From contig NC_079500.1 in NCBI RefSeq assembly GCF_030052815.1, positions 4,114,298 to 4,178,297 of the forward strand: a stretch of DNA of 64,000 bases. The letters are read 5' to 3'. The position numbers and the translations under genes are program-made. Each line of letters opens with the position of its first letter. The first letter of the stretch is position 1. Source of the DNA: Hevea brasiliensis (lineage: Eukaryota; Streptophyta; Magnoliopsida; Malpighiales; Euphorbiaceae). Below, piece after piece: positions 44,316 through 55,485 of this stretch. The notes beneath the pieces are model-generated. The model was not told where the DNA came from. It made no database searches and saw nothing but the letters and a program-made list of their open reading frames with translations.

Positions 44316-44477
44316 ACAAAACAAAGCTACGGATAATAATGGGCTCGATCCAGTTTGAGGCCTGTCTTTAAATGCCCTGTTCAGATGAATTTTATTATTA
44401 ATAACTATTTATCAATGAAAATTATTCATTTATTATAATATTATCAAAATATATTTAAATTATATTATAATTTAATT

Positions 44478-45227
44478 TAATTTTAAAATTAAATACACAA
44501 GTATTTTATATACAAATATTTTATTAAAATTAATAAAAAATAATTTTTAAATTTATTAAAATTAATGTAAATAATTTATTTAAATTATCAGAGAAAAATA
44601 AAATTTTTAAAGTGAATATAAGAACAAATGCTAATAAAAATTTATAGTGTAATTATAAAATTAAATGAGTTCAAACTAACTAATACACTATTTTCAATTG
44701 AAATTGGCATCTCCTTTCCACGCTTCCAAATTCCCTAGGTTTTTCAAATGATCCAAAGCTATCTTCCGGGAGCTGGTTTTCATCAATCTCGGTGAAGACA
44801 TTGTTAGAGTTTGATGGGGAATTAGCAACAGAAAGCTTCCATGACATTGAGATCCCATTGGAGGTTCTTGAACATGGTGGATTTGAGACCCCATTGTCGA
44901 CCTGATTGAAAATGATTCTTATGGTTTGTGCACATCCTGCTGCACTACTTGCAGTTTTTGTCAAATGAATAATTAAAAAAATCAATGTGGAAAAGCATAT
45001 TTCTATTGTTCCACAGAAGCTAGTTAGTGCATATTAGGTAAGACGCATTTACTTTTTTTCTTAAAATTATTACAAAATTTAACTCTATTTGGTGATCACT
45101 TATAATGTAGCGTTTAGTATTTTAATTTAGTTAAAATATTATCGACATATTGAGAAAGTGTTTTATGAAATGTTACTCTTATAACTTTTAGAGGTTTAGA
45201 GACTATTTTAACTATGGAAAAAAAAGA
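44478..45227. repeat. Direct repeat, copy 2 with exon-like ORF
   Basis: Second copy of 41791-42499. On the + strand 44755-44907 is open: SKLSSGSWFSSISVKTLLEF, then DGELATESFHDIEIPLEVLE and HGGFETPLST before TGA. Composition and openness suggest a piece of a real gene, but I do not recognise the family. Minus-strand frames over the same bases are less convincing. Confidence 0.6.
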
Positions 45228-46555
45228 CTATTTTGACTACTTTTAGAGGTAAGGGCCAAGATTTATCATTTTAATTAAGTTTAATGGAAAAAAAATTAAT
45301 TTTTTTAGCAATGTTAATTTAATTTCAAATATTTATTGTATTGATAATTAACTATTAAAATTAATTTACATTATGTTTTTAACAGTTTATCTCTCCAATT
45401 TTAATAATTGATTTCTCTAATTTCAAATTGTAGTTATAATTATTATTGCAGTCCATGAAAATTTATTATGGATATGAACTTGCAAAACAGAAAATAAATG
45501 GGTCATAAGTTCACCGGGTATGGACCTGGTAAGGATCATCCGACGCTTAAGTTAGAGCCGATATGAGTGAATAGTATATTGGATTGATTAAGGAGAAAGA
45601 ACATAACACTATAGATGATATGATCTCTTTACATAGGATGTAAACAATAGTTGATTATGATAAGTCAACTACGTAATTATATGGATATTATTAGTTAGTA
45701 CAATTATAGGATTATATTTCTATTTATAGTGCATAATTATAGGCATTGTTATATTTGGCAATCCTACCAAGATTGCTTATCTTTAATTAAGATTCTTTTA
45801 TTTTATCGAGTAGGTCTTACAGTAATTGAACTAATTGAATGAATCTCATGATTGAACTATTAAATATCATTAGATTCATGGACTATCTAAAAACTTGAGT
45901 TATTGAATTAATTATATATATTTTGAGGAGTTATATCAATTATAAAAAAATAAAATTATTAAATTCGATATGAAAATTAATCCGACAAAAGAATATGATA
46001 ATTGATCCGACAAAAGAATTGGGTTGATAGCTCAATGATTTAACATTTATTAAATTATATATTATTTTTAAATTTTAAATAAAAATATTCAAATAATATA
46101 ATACATAAAAAAATTTATAAATGTGTAAATATATTTTTAATATCTATTAAATATTAAGATATGTTAAAAAATAAATAAACATATTACTTTATAAAATATA
46201 TTATATTAATATAAAATAATATATATATATATATATTAAAACAAAAAACATATAACTTTCAACCTTTGAGTTCAATTCTCCTTATAAATATTAAAAAAAA
46301 ATTACTTCTATTAATTAATCGAATTGATTGAATGGCCTGGGTGACATTGAATATTTTCTTATCTAGTTTAATTATAAATTTAAATTGATTTAAAGTTCAA
46401 TTCACTAATTCATCACTTCGATTAGTAGATTTAATTTGTATTTAATAATTATTAAAAAAATCAAAAAATTTCAATTTCTTTTACCACTATACCTTTTAAG
46501 TATCATAAATTTGTTACAAATCTATTAATCTAGAATTAGTAGGGCAATTTTTAAA
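45228..46555. other. AT-rich stretch without genes
   Basis: No gene seen. Bases 45470-45800 have a mixed composition with CTATTTATAGTGCATAATTATAG-like sequence and might be an LTR remnant. A TA run lies at 46217-46236. Confidence 0.5.
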
Positions 46556-47180
46556 TGAGTAAATTACCTCATTTTCGCTTCAAGCAGTATTTTATAGTTT
46601 CGCACTATTATCAAAATGTAACTTTCCGTCTCTCTTCCATTAATTGCTATTGATGTAGACATTATTGACCGACATGGACGTCTTTTAGTGGTTGATGTAG
46701 ATTAAAATAATATTATTTAATTTTCAAAATTTTAATATTATTTTTTTTAATATTTTCACGTTAAAAAAAATAATAAGTGATCTTATTTAGCCTAGCCAAA
46801 GAGGAAATTGAGAAAAGTTTATTCTCCTCAAATAACATTCTCATCCAAATTATGAGTGAATAATCTCAATTGTGTGAAATTGATCAAGGTTAGAGATTGA
46901 ATTAGTTGTTCAAACAACTTTTAATCTTTTTCTTTTCTTTTCTTAATTTCTATTCATTTATAAATAAAATAACTTTATTAAATAATATTATTTTAATCCA
47001 CGTCAACCCTTAAAAGCCGTTTACGTCAATCATTATTGTCCACGTCAATAGCAACTAATGGAAGAGAGACGAAAAGTTAAGTTTTGATAACGGTGCAAAA
47101 CTATATGGTACCACTTTGTCATAAAGTTAAAACGTAAAAATGAGTGAAACCATATGGTATTTTTTGATAATTTCTCCTAA
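46556..47180. mobile_element. Fold-back MITE-like element
   Basis: Two inverted arms of over 100 bases: 46612-46720 (TCCGTCTCTCTTCCATTAAT, GATGTAGACATTATTGAC) and 46975-47090 read backwards (GGAAGAGAGACGAAAAGTTA, CCACGTCAATAGCAACTAAT). They agree at roughly 85-90 % by eye and flank about 250 bases of AT-rich sequence without coding capacity. The outer ends (TAAATTACCTCATTTTCG on the left, CATTTTTACGTTTTAAC reversed on the right) are more diverged. The form suggests a Mutator-like MITE, but I could not fix a target-site duplication. Confidence 0.6.
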
Positions 47181-48261
47181 TATAGAAATTAAATATAAAA
47201 GATACATGTTTAGACTTATATAAGAAACACCATTTGTTAAAACAAAAAGAAAAAAGTCATCCTATGATATTTTTGGAAAACCCCTCTAGTGGTTTGGAAT
47301 GGATTTCATAGTGGCAGACTGATCCACAATCAAAAATAATTAATAAACCATTGAAATAAAATTATGAGATCAAAAAAAGGGTTATTGTTATAATAATATG
47401 GCAATTCTGAGAGTGCTGATTAAATTATTTATCTTTTTTTTTTCGATATAAGATATGTAATCCTAAAATTCTCCTTTAAATACAACCACGTAATTATTAT
47501 TTCACAATTAATTGATATTTAACTCAATACGAGTTATTTTAGGTATCAAATTAAATCAATATTACGACTCTTTCATTTATATTTGCTCTTTAAATTTTCT
47601 ATTTTCTCAATATGTAATATCTAATTCTAATAGATACAACTGTTATACATACAATAAATACACTTTAATCGTTAATCAATGATGATAATATAACTGTTGG
47701 ACCATTGGACATAAAACGTTTGTGTTTTAAAATTTTCCAAAGCCACAAGGATTTTTACTAGAAGTTCATCAATTATTTTTTTAAATAAATAAATAACAGA
47801 ATTTATAATATAATTCATATATTAAATTTCAAATATTATAATAAAACTGTTTTATAATTATGCTATTAACAATTTTAACTATTGACTCAATTTCAAATTC
47901 ATGATATTAATTTTTCATGAAAAAATTTTAATGATATTATTATATTTTTATGTTGATTGAAGTTTATATTCACACTACAACCATTATTAAGAGTTAAAAA
48001 TTATTTAATACATTTAATCAACTTTAAATCCCTCCATTTGGTTCATGAATATATATTTGGTTCGATAAATTTACAGAGAAAGAAAAGTGCGGTTGGCAGG
48101 ATTCAAGTCTCCCAGTGAGTGGGAATGTTCAACAGATAATAATTGATTCCAATTTTCCTTTCACATACATCTTTAAAATGATACGTCGATCCATTTCCAG
48201 TATTCTAACAAGTAATTTTTGTTTGAAAAAAATCCAAATTCTCTGCAATTAATCTATAGAG
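47181..48261. other. AT-rich region upstream of the receptor-like gene
   Basis: No gene seen. A possible TATA sequence (GAATATATATTTGG) lies near 48046, about 215 bases before the first start codon of the duplicated leader. Bases 48080-48170 are less AT-rich and may be transcribed leader. Confidence 0.4.
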
Positions 48262-48505
48262 ATGTTTCCATTTCTTTGGATTGTTCTTCTTCTCATCTGT
48301 TTGATAAGAGGAGAATTCTTTTTTTGTGCACAAGCTCATACTTCGATCCATTTCCAGTATTCCAACAAGTAATTTTTGTTTGAAAAAAAATCCAAATTCT
48401 CTGCAATTAATTTATAGAGATGTTTCCATTTCTTTGGATTGTTCTTCTTCTCAACTGTTTGATAAGAGGAGAATTCTTTTTTTGTGCACAAGCTCAGGTT
48501 GTGGA
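48190..48505 (+). repeat. 158-base tandem duplication over the receptor gene 5' end
   Basis: The block with GATCCATTTCCAGTATTC, AACAAGTAATTTTTGTTTG and the first 26 codons (MFPFLWIVLLL to FFFCAQA) is present twice, offset by 158 bases (start codons at 48262 and 48420). The copies differ by only a few bases, so the duplication is recent. Confidence 0.92.
48262..48372 (+). CDS. Upstream ORF: duplicated signal peptide, 36 aa
   Basis: The first copy of the duplicated leader keeps an ATG and a full signal peptide (MFPFLWIVLLLICLIRGEFF, cleavage expected near CAQA) followed by HTSIHFQYSNK and a stop at 48370-48372. If transcripts start upstream of 48262, ribosomes would meet this frame before the receptor start at 48420, 48 bases after the stop. 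It might lower translation of the receptor or produce a secreted peptide of about 11 residues; both are inference. If transcription starts between 48262 and 48420 it has no effect. Confidence 0.5.
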   Translation: MFPFLWIVLLLICLIRGEFFFCAQAHTSIHFQYSNK

Positions 48506-51329
48506 CTGCCATACTTCTGACAGAGAAGCTCTTCTTGATTTTATAAAGGGTCTTGAAAATTCTGAGAAACAACTCTCTTCATGGAAAGGAAGCAACTGCT
48601 GTCGATGGTTTGGAATAGCTTGTGACAATATCACTGGAGCTGTAACCAAAGTTGATCTCCACAGCACGTCAGGTTTGTTGAACTTGAGCGGAGAGATTAG
48701 ATCTTCACTCACAAAACTCAAGTCCTTGACATATCTGGACTTGAGTTCTAACTCATTCACGGGCACAATTCCTGATTTCTTACCCTTCCTGGAGAACTTG
48801 CAATATCTAAACCTATCATATGCTGGGTTTAGTGGTGCAATTCCTCCAAATCTTGGAAACCTCTCTAGCTTGAAGTTTCTTGATGTCTCTTCTCCTAGTT
48901 TAAATGTTGATAATCTTGAATGGATGAGTGGTCTTCTGTCATTAAAATATTTGGCCATGGATGGTGTAGATCTTTCAAAGGCAGGAGTAGGATGGGTTGA
49001 TGCATTAAACAAGCTTCCATTCTTGACTGAGTTGCATTTATCTTCACGCCATTTATCCAGTCTCAACTATTCTCTTCCTTTGGTCAATTTTAGTTCACTT
49101 GCTGTCCTAAACCTTAGTAACAACTACATCAAATCCAAGTTTCCAAATTGGCTGGTGAATATCAGTAGCCTTGTTTCAGTTGATATCAGCTATAACAGGC
49201 TACATGGAAGGATTCCACTCGGTTTTAGTGAACTCCCAAATTTGCAATCATTGGATCTTGGTTATAATCAAGATCTCTCTGCAAGTTGCTTCCAACTGTT
49301 GAGAAGAAGGTGGGGAAAAATACAAGTTCTTGATCTATCTATGACCAAATTACATGGAAGAATTCCTGCTGCCCTTGGAAATATAACTTCTCTTATTTAT
49401 CTTGATTTATCAAAAAATGATGTTCAGGGTAGTATTCCAAGCTCCATTGGTAGGCTTTCTAACTTACAATTTATTGATTTGTCCTGTAATAATCGGACAG
49501 GAGGTTTACCAGAATTTCTTGAAGAAGAAACAGCAAACTGCCCTTCCAAAAGTCCTTTGCCTAATTTGAAGAACTTCAAATCCAGTTACAGCAATTTAAC
49601 TGGTAAGTTGCCAAATTGGATAGGCAATCTTAAAAATCTAGTTGTCCTCGATTTGAGTTATAACTTGCTTCAAGGTCCCATCCCCCGTTCTTTCGAAAAT
49701 TTGCGGCAGTTGTCTGAACTCAGACTTGGATCAAATAAGCTAAATGGTAGTCTCCCAAAAGGCTTGGGAAAGCTCTCTGCATTGACTCATCTTGATGTTT
49801 CCATTAATCAACTGGCCGGTGTTATCACAGAAGCACATTTTTCAGGCCTAAGTAAATTGAAGCAATTGATTCTTTTGAGAAACTCCTTCATCTTGAAAGT
49901 CAATTCCAGTTGGATCCCTCCATTTCAGCTTTGTACCTTGGTTATGGGTTCATGCAATCTAGGTCCATCGTTCCCTGCTTGGCTCAGATCTCAAAAAGAG
50001 ATTGTCATTCTAGATGTCTCAAATGCTAGTATTTCAGGTTCTATTCCAAACTGGTTTTGGGACATGTCAAGCACTCTAAGTTATTTGAATGTTTCTTTGA
50101 ATCACTTGAAGGGTCATTTACCAAATCCATTAAATATATCTCCCTCTGCAACCAGTGTTGATTTGAGCTCCAACCTCTTTCAAGGGTCCATTCCTCTTCC
50201 TCTTCCTCTTCCAAATGTCTCAATCCAAGTGCTTGATCTTTCCAATAATCAATTCTCTGGTTCTATCCCAAACAAGATTGGTAAAATCCTGTCACATTTG
50301 CAATTCCTCTCTCTTTCCAATAACCAGCTGACTGGTCATGTCCCAGCCTCCATTGGAGAGATATCGACTCTTCAAATCGTTGATCTTTCAAGGAATGGTT
50401 TGACAGGAAGCATTCCTTTGAATATAGGGAATTGTTCTAACCTCACTGTTCTAGACTTTCAAAATAATAATTTGTCTGGTGAGATTTCAAAATCCTTTGG
50501 TTGGCTTCATGGGCTTCAAATACTTCACCTCAGCAATAACAGATTCTCAGGAGAAATCCCATCATCTCTCCAGGAATTGAAGGAATTAGAAACTCTAGAC
50601 CTTGGAAACAACAGTTTGACAGGAAATATTCCGTCATGGATAGGAGGAGCTTTTCCACGTATCAGAATACTTAGCCTGAGGTCAAATTCCTTTTCAGGAG
50701 AAATTCCCTCTAGACATTCAAATTTGAGTTCTCTACAAGTTCTGGATCTTGCAGGAAACAAGTTGAATGGCAGAATTCCTTCTAGCTTTGGTGATTTTAA
50801 AGCCATGGCTCAACAACATGTAAACCATTATTTGACATATGGAGACCCTGACAGGCGCTACTGCCAAGAAAACATAGTTGCGAGCATAAATGGGCAAAAT
50901 CAAAATTATTCCAAGACTCTTTCACTCCTGACTACCATAGATCTTTCTGGAAATAATCTACATGGTGAGCTTCCTGAAGAACTAACAAACCTGGTTGGTC
51001 TTCTAGTTTTGAACCTGTCAAGAAACAACATCAGTGGCCAGATTCCACACAGCATTCATCAGTTGTTATCTCTTGATCTGTCAGGCAATAATCTTTCAGG
51101 TCCAATTCCTTCAAGCCTCTCTTCATTGACGTTTCTGGAATATTTGAACTTGTCCAACAACAACTTATGTGGTGCAATCCCATATACAAATCAGATGTCA
51201 ACTTTTAATGAATCCTCCTTTGATGGGAACCCATGTCTATGTGGAAATCCCCTTGTTGTGAAGTGCTCGCATAACAATAATAATTCTGACAATGGAGGGA
51301 CCATAACCATTCAGACTATAATGGGTTGA
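48420..51329 (+). CDS. LRR receptor-like protein (EIX type), membrane anchor lost by frameshift
   Basis: The ATG at 48420 gives a signal peptide (to about residue 26), an LRRNT domain (residues 30-72, with DREALLDFIKGLENSEKQLS and SWKGSNCCRWFGIAC), then about 28 plant-type LRRs. WIPPFQLCTLVMGSCNLGPS near residue 498 is typical of the EIX group. A non-LRR island (about 795-838, YCQENIVASINGQNQNYSKT) precedes the last LRRs, and the cap ends SSFDGNPCLCGNPLVVKC. The frame then stops after 969 residues, while the membrane segment and short tail lie in another frame downstream. One base appears missing in the GGAGGG run near 51297. Intact family members are cell-surface immune receptors without kinase that signal through SOBIR1. 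As it stands the product would be secreted. Confidence 0.88.
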   Translation: MFPFLWIVLLLNCLIRGEFFFCAQAQVVDCHTSDREALLDFIKGLENSEKQLSSWKGSNCCRWFGIACDNITGAVTKVDLHSTSGLLNLSGEIRSSLTKLKSLTYLDLSSNSFTGTIPDFLPFLENLQYLNLSYAGFSGAIPPNLGNLSSLKFLDVSSPSLNVDNLEWMSGLLSLKYLAMDGVDLSKAGVGWVDALNKLPFLTELHLSSRHLSSLNYSLPLVNFSSLAVLNLSNNYIKSKFPNWLVNISSLVSVDISYNRLHGRIPLGFSELPNLQSLDLGYNQDLSASCFQLLRRRWGKIQVLDLSMTKLHGRIPAALGNITSLIYLDLSKNDVQGSIPSSIGRLSNLQFIDLSCNNRTGGLPEFLEEETANCPSKSPLPNLKNFKSSYSNLTGKLPNWIGNLKNLVVLDLSYNLLQGPIPRSFENLRQLSELRLGSNKLNGSLPKGLGKLSALTHLDVSINQLAGVITEAHFSGLSKLKQLILLRNSFILKVNSSWIPPFQLCTLVMGSCNLGPSFPAWLRSQKEIVILDVSNASISGSIPNWFWDMSSTLSYLNVSLNHLKGHLPNPLNISPSATSVDLSSNLFQGSIPLPLPLPNVSIQVLDLSNNQFSGSIPNKIGKILSHLQFLSLSNNQLTGHVPASIGEISTLQIVDLSRNGLTGSIPLNIGNCSNLTVLDFQNNNLSGEISKSFGWLHGLQILHLSNNRFSGEIPSSLQELKELETLDLGNNSLTGNIPSWIGGAFPRIRILSLRSNSFSGEIPSRHSNLSSLQVLDLAGNKLNGRIPSSFGDFKAMAQQHVNHYLTYGDPDRRYCQENIVASINGQNQNYSKTLSLLTTIDLSGNNLHGELPEELTNLVGLLVLNLSRNNISGQIPHSIHQLLSLDLSGNNLSGPIPSSLSSLTFLEYLNLSNNNLCGAIPYTNQMSTFNESSFDGNPCLCGNPLVVKCSHNNNNSDNGGTITIQTIMG

Positions 51330-51559
51330 TTGATAACTGGTTTTACTTGAGCATTGGGTTGGGATATGCAGCAGGTTTACTGCTTCCATATTTGTTATTT
51401 GCAGTGAGAAGATCTTGGGGTGGTGTCTACTTTGCTGTTGTGGATAGGATCGTAAACAGATTGTCAAATGCATCTGCTCTTGTGGATAGGATTGTACGCA
51501 GATTGTCAAGTGCATCAAGCAGAATAGCAACAAGAACAAGAACTCTGTGCAGTTGCTGA
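51326..51559 (+). pseudogene. Membrane anchor and tail of the receptor-like protein, out of frame
   Basis: This frame holds IDNWFYLSIGLGYAAGLLLP and YLLFAVRRSWGGVYF: the juxtamembrane motif, transmembrane segment (51344-51406) with GxxxG-like small residues, and basic stop-transfer residues normally found at the end of EIX-type proteins. A short repeat-like tail follows (LVDRIVRRLSSASSR resembles VVDRIVNRLSNASAL just before it). The ATG at 51326 is not a plausible native start. AATAAA at 51588 may be the polyadenylation signal. Confidence 0.82.
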
Positions 51560-52180
51560 GTTCTCTTTCCTCTTCCAGGTTCTTGTAAATAAAATTTTGC
51601 CACTGCTGTCAGTTTAAAGTTGTTTGAAGTTAAAAATTCACTTGTTTTCACATAAATGGCTTGTAAAGATATATAAAATGAGACATGGGTTAGCTTCTGC
51701 ATTCCCATCAATCTTTCAGAGTACAGTCTTGACATAAAAAAAGGGTCTCAAAGATTCTGAGAATTAACCTGCTTCCTTCATGGCAAGGAAGCAGGCACCT
51801 ACAGAGGAGAAAAGTTCAATTTAATATGCATAAGGTTATGAGATGATTGTAGTTCTTGAGTTTGTTCTTTTAAGGTTGATTTCTGAGTAGAAACTGTTTC
51901 AAATTGTTGCTCTAACATTACCTCCGATATAAAATTGAAATGTTTTCACCATTTTCTCATCCTTCCAACAGCAGCCATTGGCCTTATGATCCAGAATAAC
52001 AAGACATCAGCCCAAACTAGGAGTCGTTTGGTAAAACTACTTGCCGTTCGTATGAAATGATGGACAGTTATTGAAATACAGCGATATCATTAGCCTGTCT
52101 TTACTTAAACGACCTGCCGTCTATCAGTGATTGCTCCTTCCCTGGACAGGGTATGCAAACAGTAGGTTCATTGATAAAAC
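51560..52180. other. 3' region of the receptor gene with a receptor relic
   Basis: Bases 51745-51797 resemble 48543-48594, the part of the receptor gene coding for KGLENSEKQLSSWKGSN, with stops: GGGTCTCAAAGATTCTGAGA and CTTCATGGCAAGGAAGCAGG. This points to a second, lost receptor gene copy. The remainder holds no gene that I can support. Confidence 0.5.
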
Positions 52181-52382
52181 TGAAAATCAAAAATCAAGAA
52201 TTTTGACAACCAAACTAAATCGATCACTAGAGGACAATTGAACTGAATCAAACCGATAAAATATTGATTGGATTTAGTTTTAAACCGATCAAATGGAATT
52301 TTATAAGATTTTATACTTTTAATATTAAATCTCAATAATAAAAATATAAAAAAAGTAGAAATCAGAATTAAAAAATTTTAGG

Positions 52383-52435
<53 letters not shown>

Positions 52436-52620
52436 CGATTCAATTCGATTTTTTTATTTATTATGAAAATAATAGAAAAAAATTGATTAACCGAAATTAT
52501 CAAAATTTATAAACTGAATCAAACTGATTAAATTTTAAAATCAAATCGATTGAATCAAATTGATTCAGTTCGGTTCAATTTTTCGGTTCAAATCAAAATT
52601 TGCTCACCCTACCTCGACTG
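52181..52620. repeat. Dispersed repeat with TA microsatellite
   Basis: Rich in GATTCAATTCGATT, CGGTTCAATTTTTCGGTTC and AAACCGATC motifs, ending GCTCACCCTACC, a pattern seen in common plant dispersed repeats. It holds an uninterrupted TA run at 52387-52432. No gene. Confidence 0.5.
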
Positions 52621-53800
52621 AAGTTTCCGTGGAAACTTTATTTTTTACCAAATAATTTTTTATTAAAACAAATTTTATTTTGTTAATAATTGTTTTTTAA
52701 TGAATTAAAAAGATGTAATTTAATAGTAAAAAAATAAAGTAATTAGAAAATATTACATGGAATACTCCCTAAATTCTTCCTTTGTTGCACTAAACGGTAC
52801 CGTTTCCTACTTATCATATTCCCAATTAGATCTTAGCTTCCCTAATTGTATATAGCCATAGCCCCCGATTTCAAAATCCCTAATTTAAGACTTAGCGAAT
52901 GAATTGAACTGGATTGGAACTGACAATTCTGATTTAATATTCAGGAGATTGGAAACGAAATCGCTTGTTTCCGAGGGATATCTAGAGCAGGAGCGATTCT
53001 TCTTCTTGGATTCCCTGAACTCGTAGCCAAAAGCAAGAAAATCTCCAACAGAGAAAATGTTCTGCTTTTGCGTGTTCGATATGTCCACCGCGTCAATCAT
53101 TGAGAGAAGTTTCAAATTGCTTTTATTTGATCAATATCCCCCTTTTATGCTTGATTGCTATTATATCAGTTACATCATAATTGCTTATCTACTACACCAA
53201 CAGCCTATCAACAGGTCACTCATTGGCCGTTCATTACCCCACCTAACAACAGCGTTGGCCAAGCATGGCAGGACAATTTTCCATGTATATATGTGACATA
53301 TTTAAATTAAGAAATCAAACGAAAAACTTAAACTTGAATATGGAGGAGTTTCATGATCCAAATGAGTTACCTGCATGGGATTGTGTTACACGGAATAATT
53401 ATGGAATTCCAGAAAGAATGATTAATTATAAGCATTGATAAACCACGGAGAGTTCATATTCAGAAGTGCTTTATTTAAACCGCGTTGGATCCACTTTAAA
53501 CCTCTGGACGCACCAGTGTTGTTAGTGGGGAAGTAAAGAAACGCACTTATATCATCCAATATGTGCTTAGAACTGTTTCTAGTCAATTATATCCTATATG
53601 TTCAAGGTTCAGGACAAGTTTCAAATTTCTTAGCCAATCAGAGATATTAGGCCCTGTCAACCTATTGCGATTAAGTATGCTTGCAAGGATATTGGATGGT
53701 GATAGTTGTTCTATGCCCATTATTATCATAAAATTAACTGCAGAAAATAACCAGATTAATTAGTAAATATATCAAGTAATTAACCAAAATGATTATAGTT
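52621..53800. other. Stretch without recognised gene
   Basis: Bases 52880-53130 have a less AT-rich composition, and a minus-strand frame of 76 codons is open (52885-53115, with KQNIFSVGDFLAFGYEF). I do not recognise it, and it may be the first exon of a gene or a relic. Nothing else is supported. Confidence 0.3.
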
Positions 53801-55470
53801 TTTTAATCAAATTGGTCCTCCCACTAACTTAACGAATCCTACACTTCCAAAGTAGAAAACGAAAATCCTAGTTGGATGGATTTCTAGTGGGTGATTGAAT
53901 TCTTATAATTCTATTGATCATTCTCAGGTACATCCGTTATTGGAATTACAATAAACTATAAGTGAACAACTCCTTGCCTATCACATTTCATGTGAGGTTT
54001 AATCCTTTACCTAGCCCCTAATGCTCAAAATCTCAGGTACATCCATTATTGACTTATCTTGCATTAGTTAAGTTGATCCCATTGAGTCAATAATTATGCA
54101 AATAATTTTAATGTCATCAGGTACATCCAATATTGTCCATCAAACCATTTACATATTTATAACATCTCATGCTTAACAATTATTCTTAAGAAAATCTCTT
54201 AAATTAATTGCATCTTATGCAACTATTTAAAATTTCTTAAAATAATTGCCCCAATGGAGGGCCCATGTTATAATTACTTTAATTATAGCATTTCCAACTT
54301 AATCATTTGTTTGGAAGATTTTATGGTCATCCTAATTACTATTAAGGTCTCACTTTGCACATTATCCATTTAGCATGCATATATCATATAATTGCATGCA
54401 TTTCCATACATCTCATGCATTCATGGATAAGCAGTAAATATGGTATGATCATGGACTTTCTAAGGGATTCAATTCTGAGCCACCAAGAATTGAATCTCAG
54501 AATTGAATCAGGGCATTCCTAGGTGTATTTCATTCATTCATTTTACAAGAGTTGCTGAAGGAGTACATAATCAACACTTGATCTTGAATTTCTCCCACTG
54601 GTCCCACCAATGCTCTTGACCTCCTTGAACTTCTTGCAATCCAATATTACATAGTAATCCTTGGCATACCAAGGCGAATTTACAAGAACTTAAATAAATG
54701 AAATTATAACTCAAAAAATATTACAAACTTAATAATACATGCCCAAAATAAATTAAAATAAATTAATTAATTTACAATCCCAAAGAAACATAAAAAAAAT
54801 AAATCCAATCATATTGGTCTTTTATAGTTCATGATCATCCATCATGCATATCACTATTTAACAATTAAATAAAATATACATACTTAAATTAAATTGAATA
54901 TCTCATATTCAACTTAAAAATTCAGATTTGAATATGATACAAATAAATTTAAAAATTCAGATTTGAATCTCATTCAAATAATTTTTAAAAAATCAGATTT
55001 GAATCATATTCAAACAATTTTTAAAAAATCAGATTTGAATCCCATTCAAACAATTTTTAAAAATTCAGATATGAATATTATTCAAACAACTTTAAAAAAT
55101 CAGATTTAAATATGATTCAAACAACTTTAAAAATTCAGATTTGAATCACATTCAAACAACTTTTAAAATTCAGATTTGAATCACATTCAAACAATTTTTA
55201 AAATTCTGATTTGAATCAATATTTAATTGTGTGATTGAAATTCTAATTAAACAATTTAATTAGGCATAGGATGAGCTTTTAGATCATACAACAATTGCAA
55301 ATTAAAAAGCCAAACCTTGAGCCACCCATGAAGCCACAAACCTTGCACACCATGAAGGTGTTCTCTTGCATGCCGCCACACATCCATTGCAACCAGCAAT
55401 GGATAAATCATCTAATAATCAAAACACACAATTAAATCATATAATCAACAATCTAAATGGCAAATATAGT
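53801..55470 (-). mobile_element. Internal part of a minus-strand LTR element, non-coding
   Basis: It lies downstream (on the minus strand) of the primer site at 55471-55483. No gag or pol domain is visible. A motif CAGGTACATCC(A/G)NTATTG occurs at 53928, 54036 and 54118. The left end and a second LTR were not found, so the extent is uncertain. Confidence 0.4.
54915..55225. repeat. Tandem array of about 36-base units
   Basis: About eight imperfect copies of a unit containing CAGATTTGAATC, CATTCAAACAA and TTTTTAAAAA. The unit has inverted elements (GATTTGAAT and ATTCAAA). It lies about 250 bases inside the primer site of the LTR element. Confidence 0.85.
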
Positions 55471-55483
55471 GGCTCTGATACCA
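55471..55483 (-). promoter_or_regulatory. Primer-binding site (initiator-Met tRNA type)
   Basis: TGGTATCAGAGCC on the minus strand, two bases inside the LTR end at 55486. Confidence 0.85.
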
Positions 55484-55485
55484 AT

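Noticed and set aside
41791..45227. Direct repeats at 41.8 and 44.5 kb as LTRs of one element
   Set aside because: They lack TG/CA ends and a primer site, contain exon-like sequence, and the space between them includes an F-box relic and another LTR relic.
52885..53115. 76-codon minus-strand frame as a gene
   Set aside because: Composition is plausible, but no family is recognised and no supporting promoter or continuation is visible; kept only as a note in the intergenic entry.
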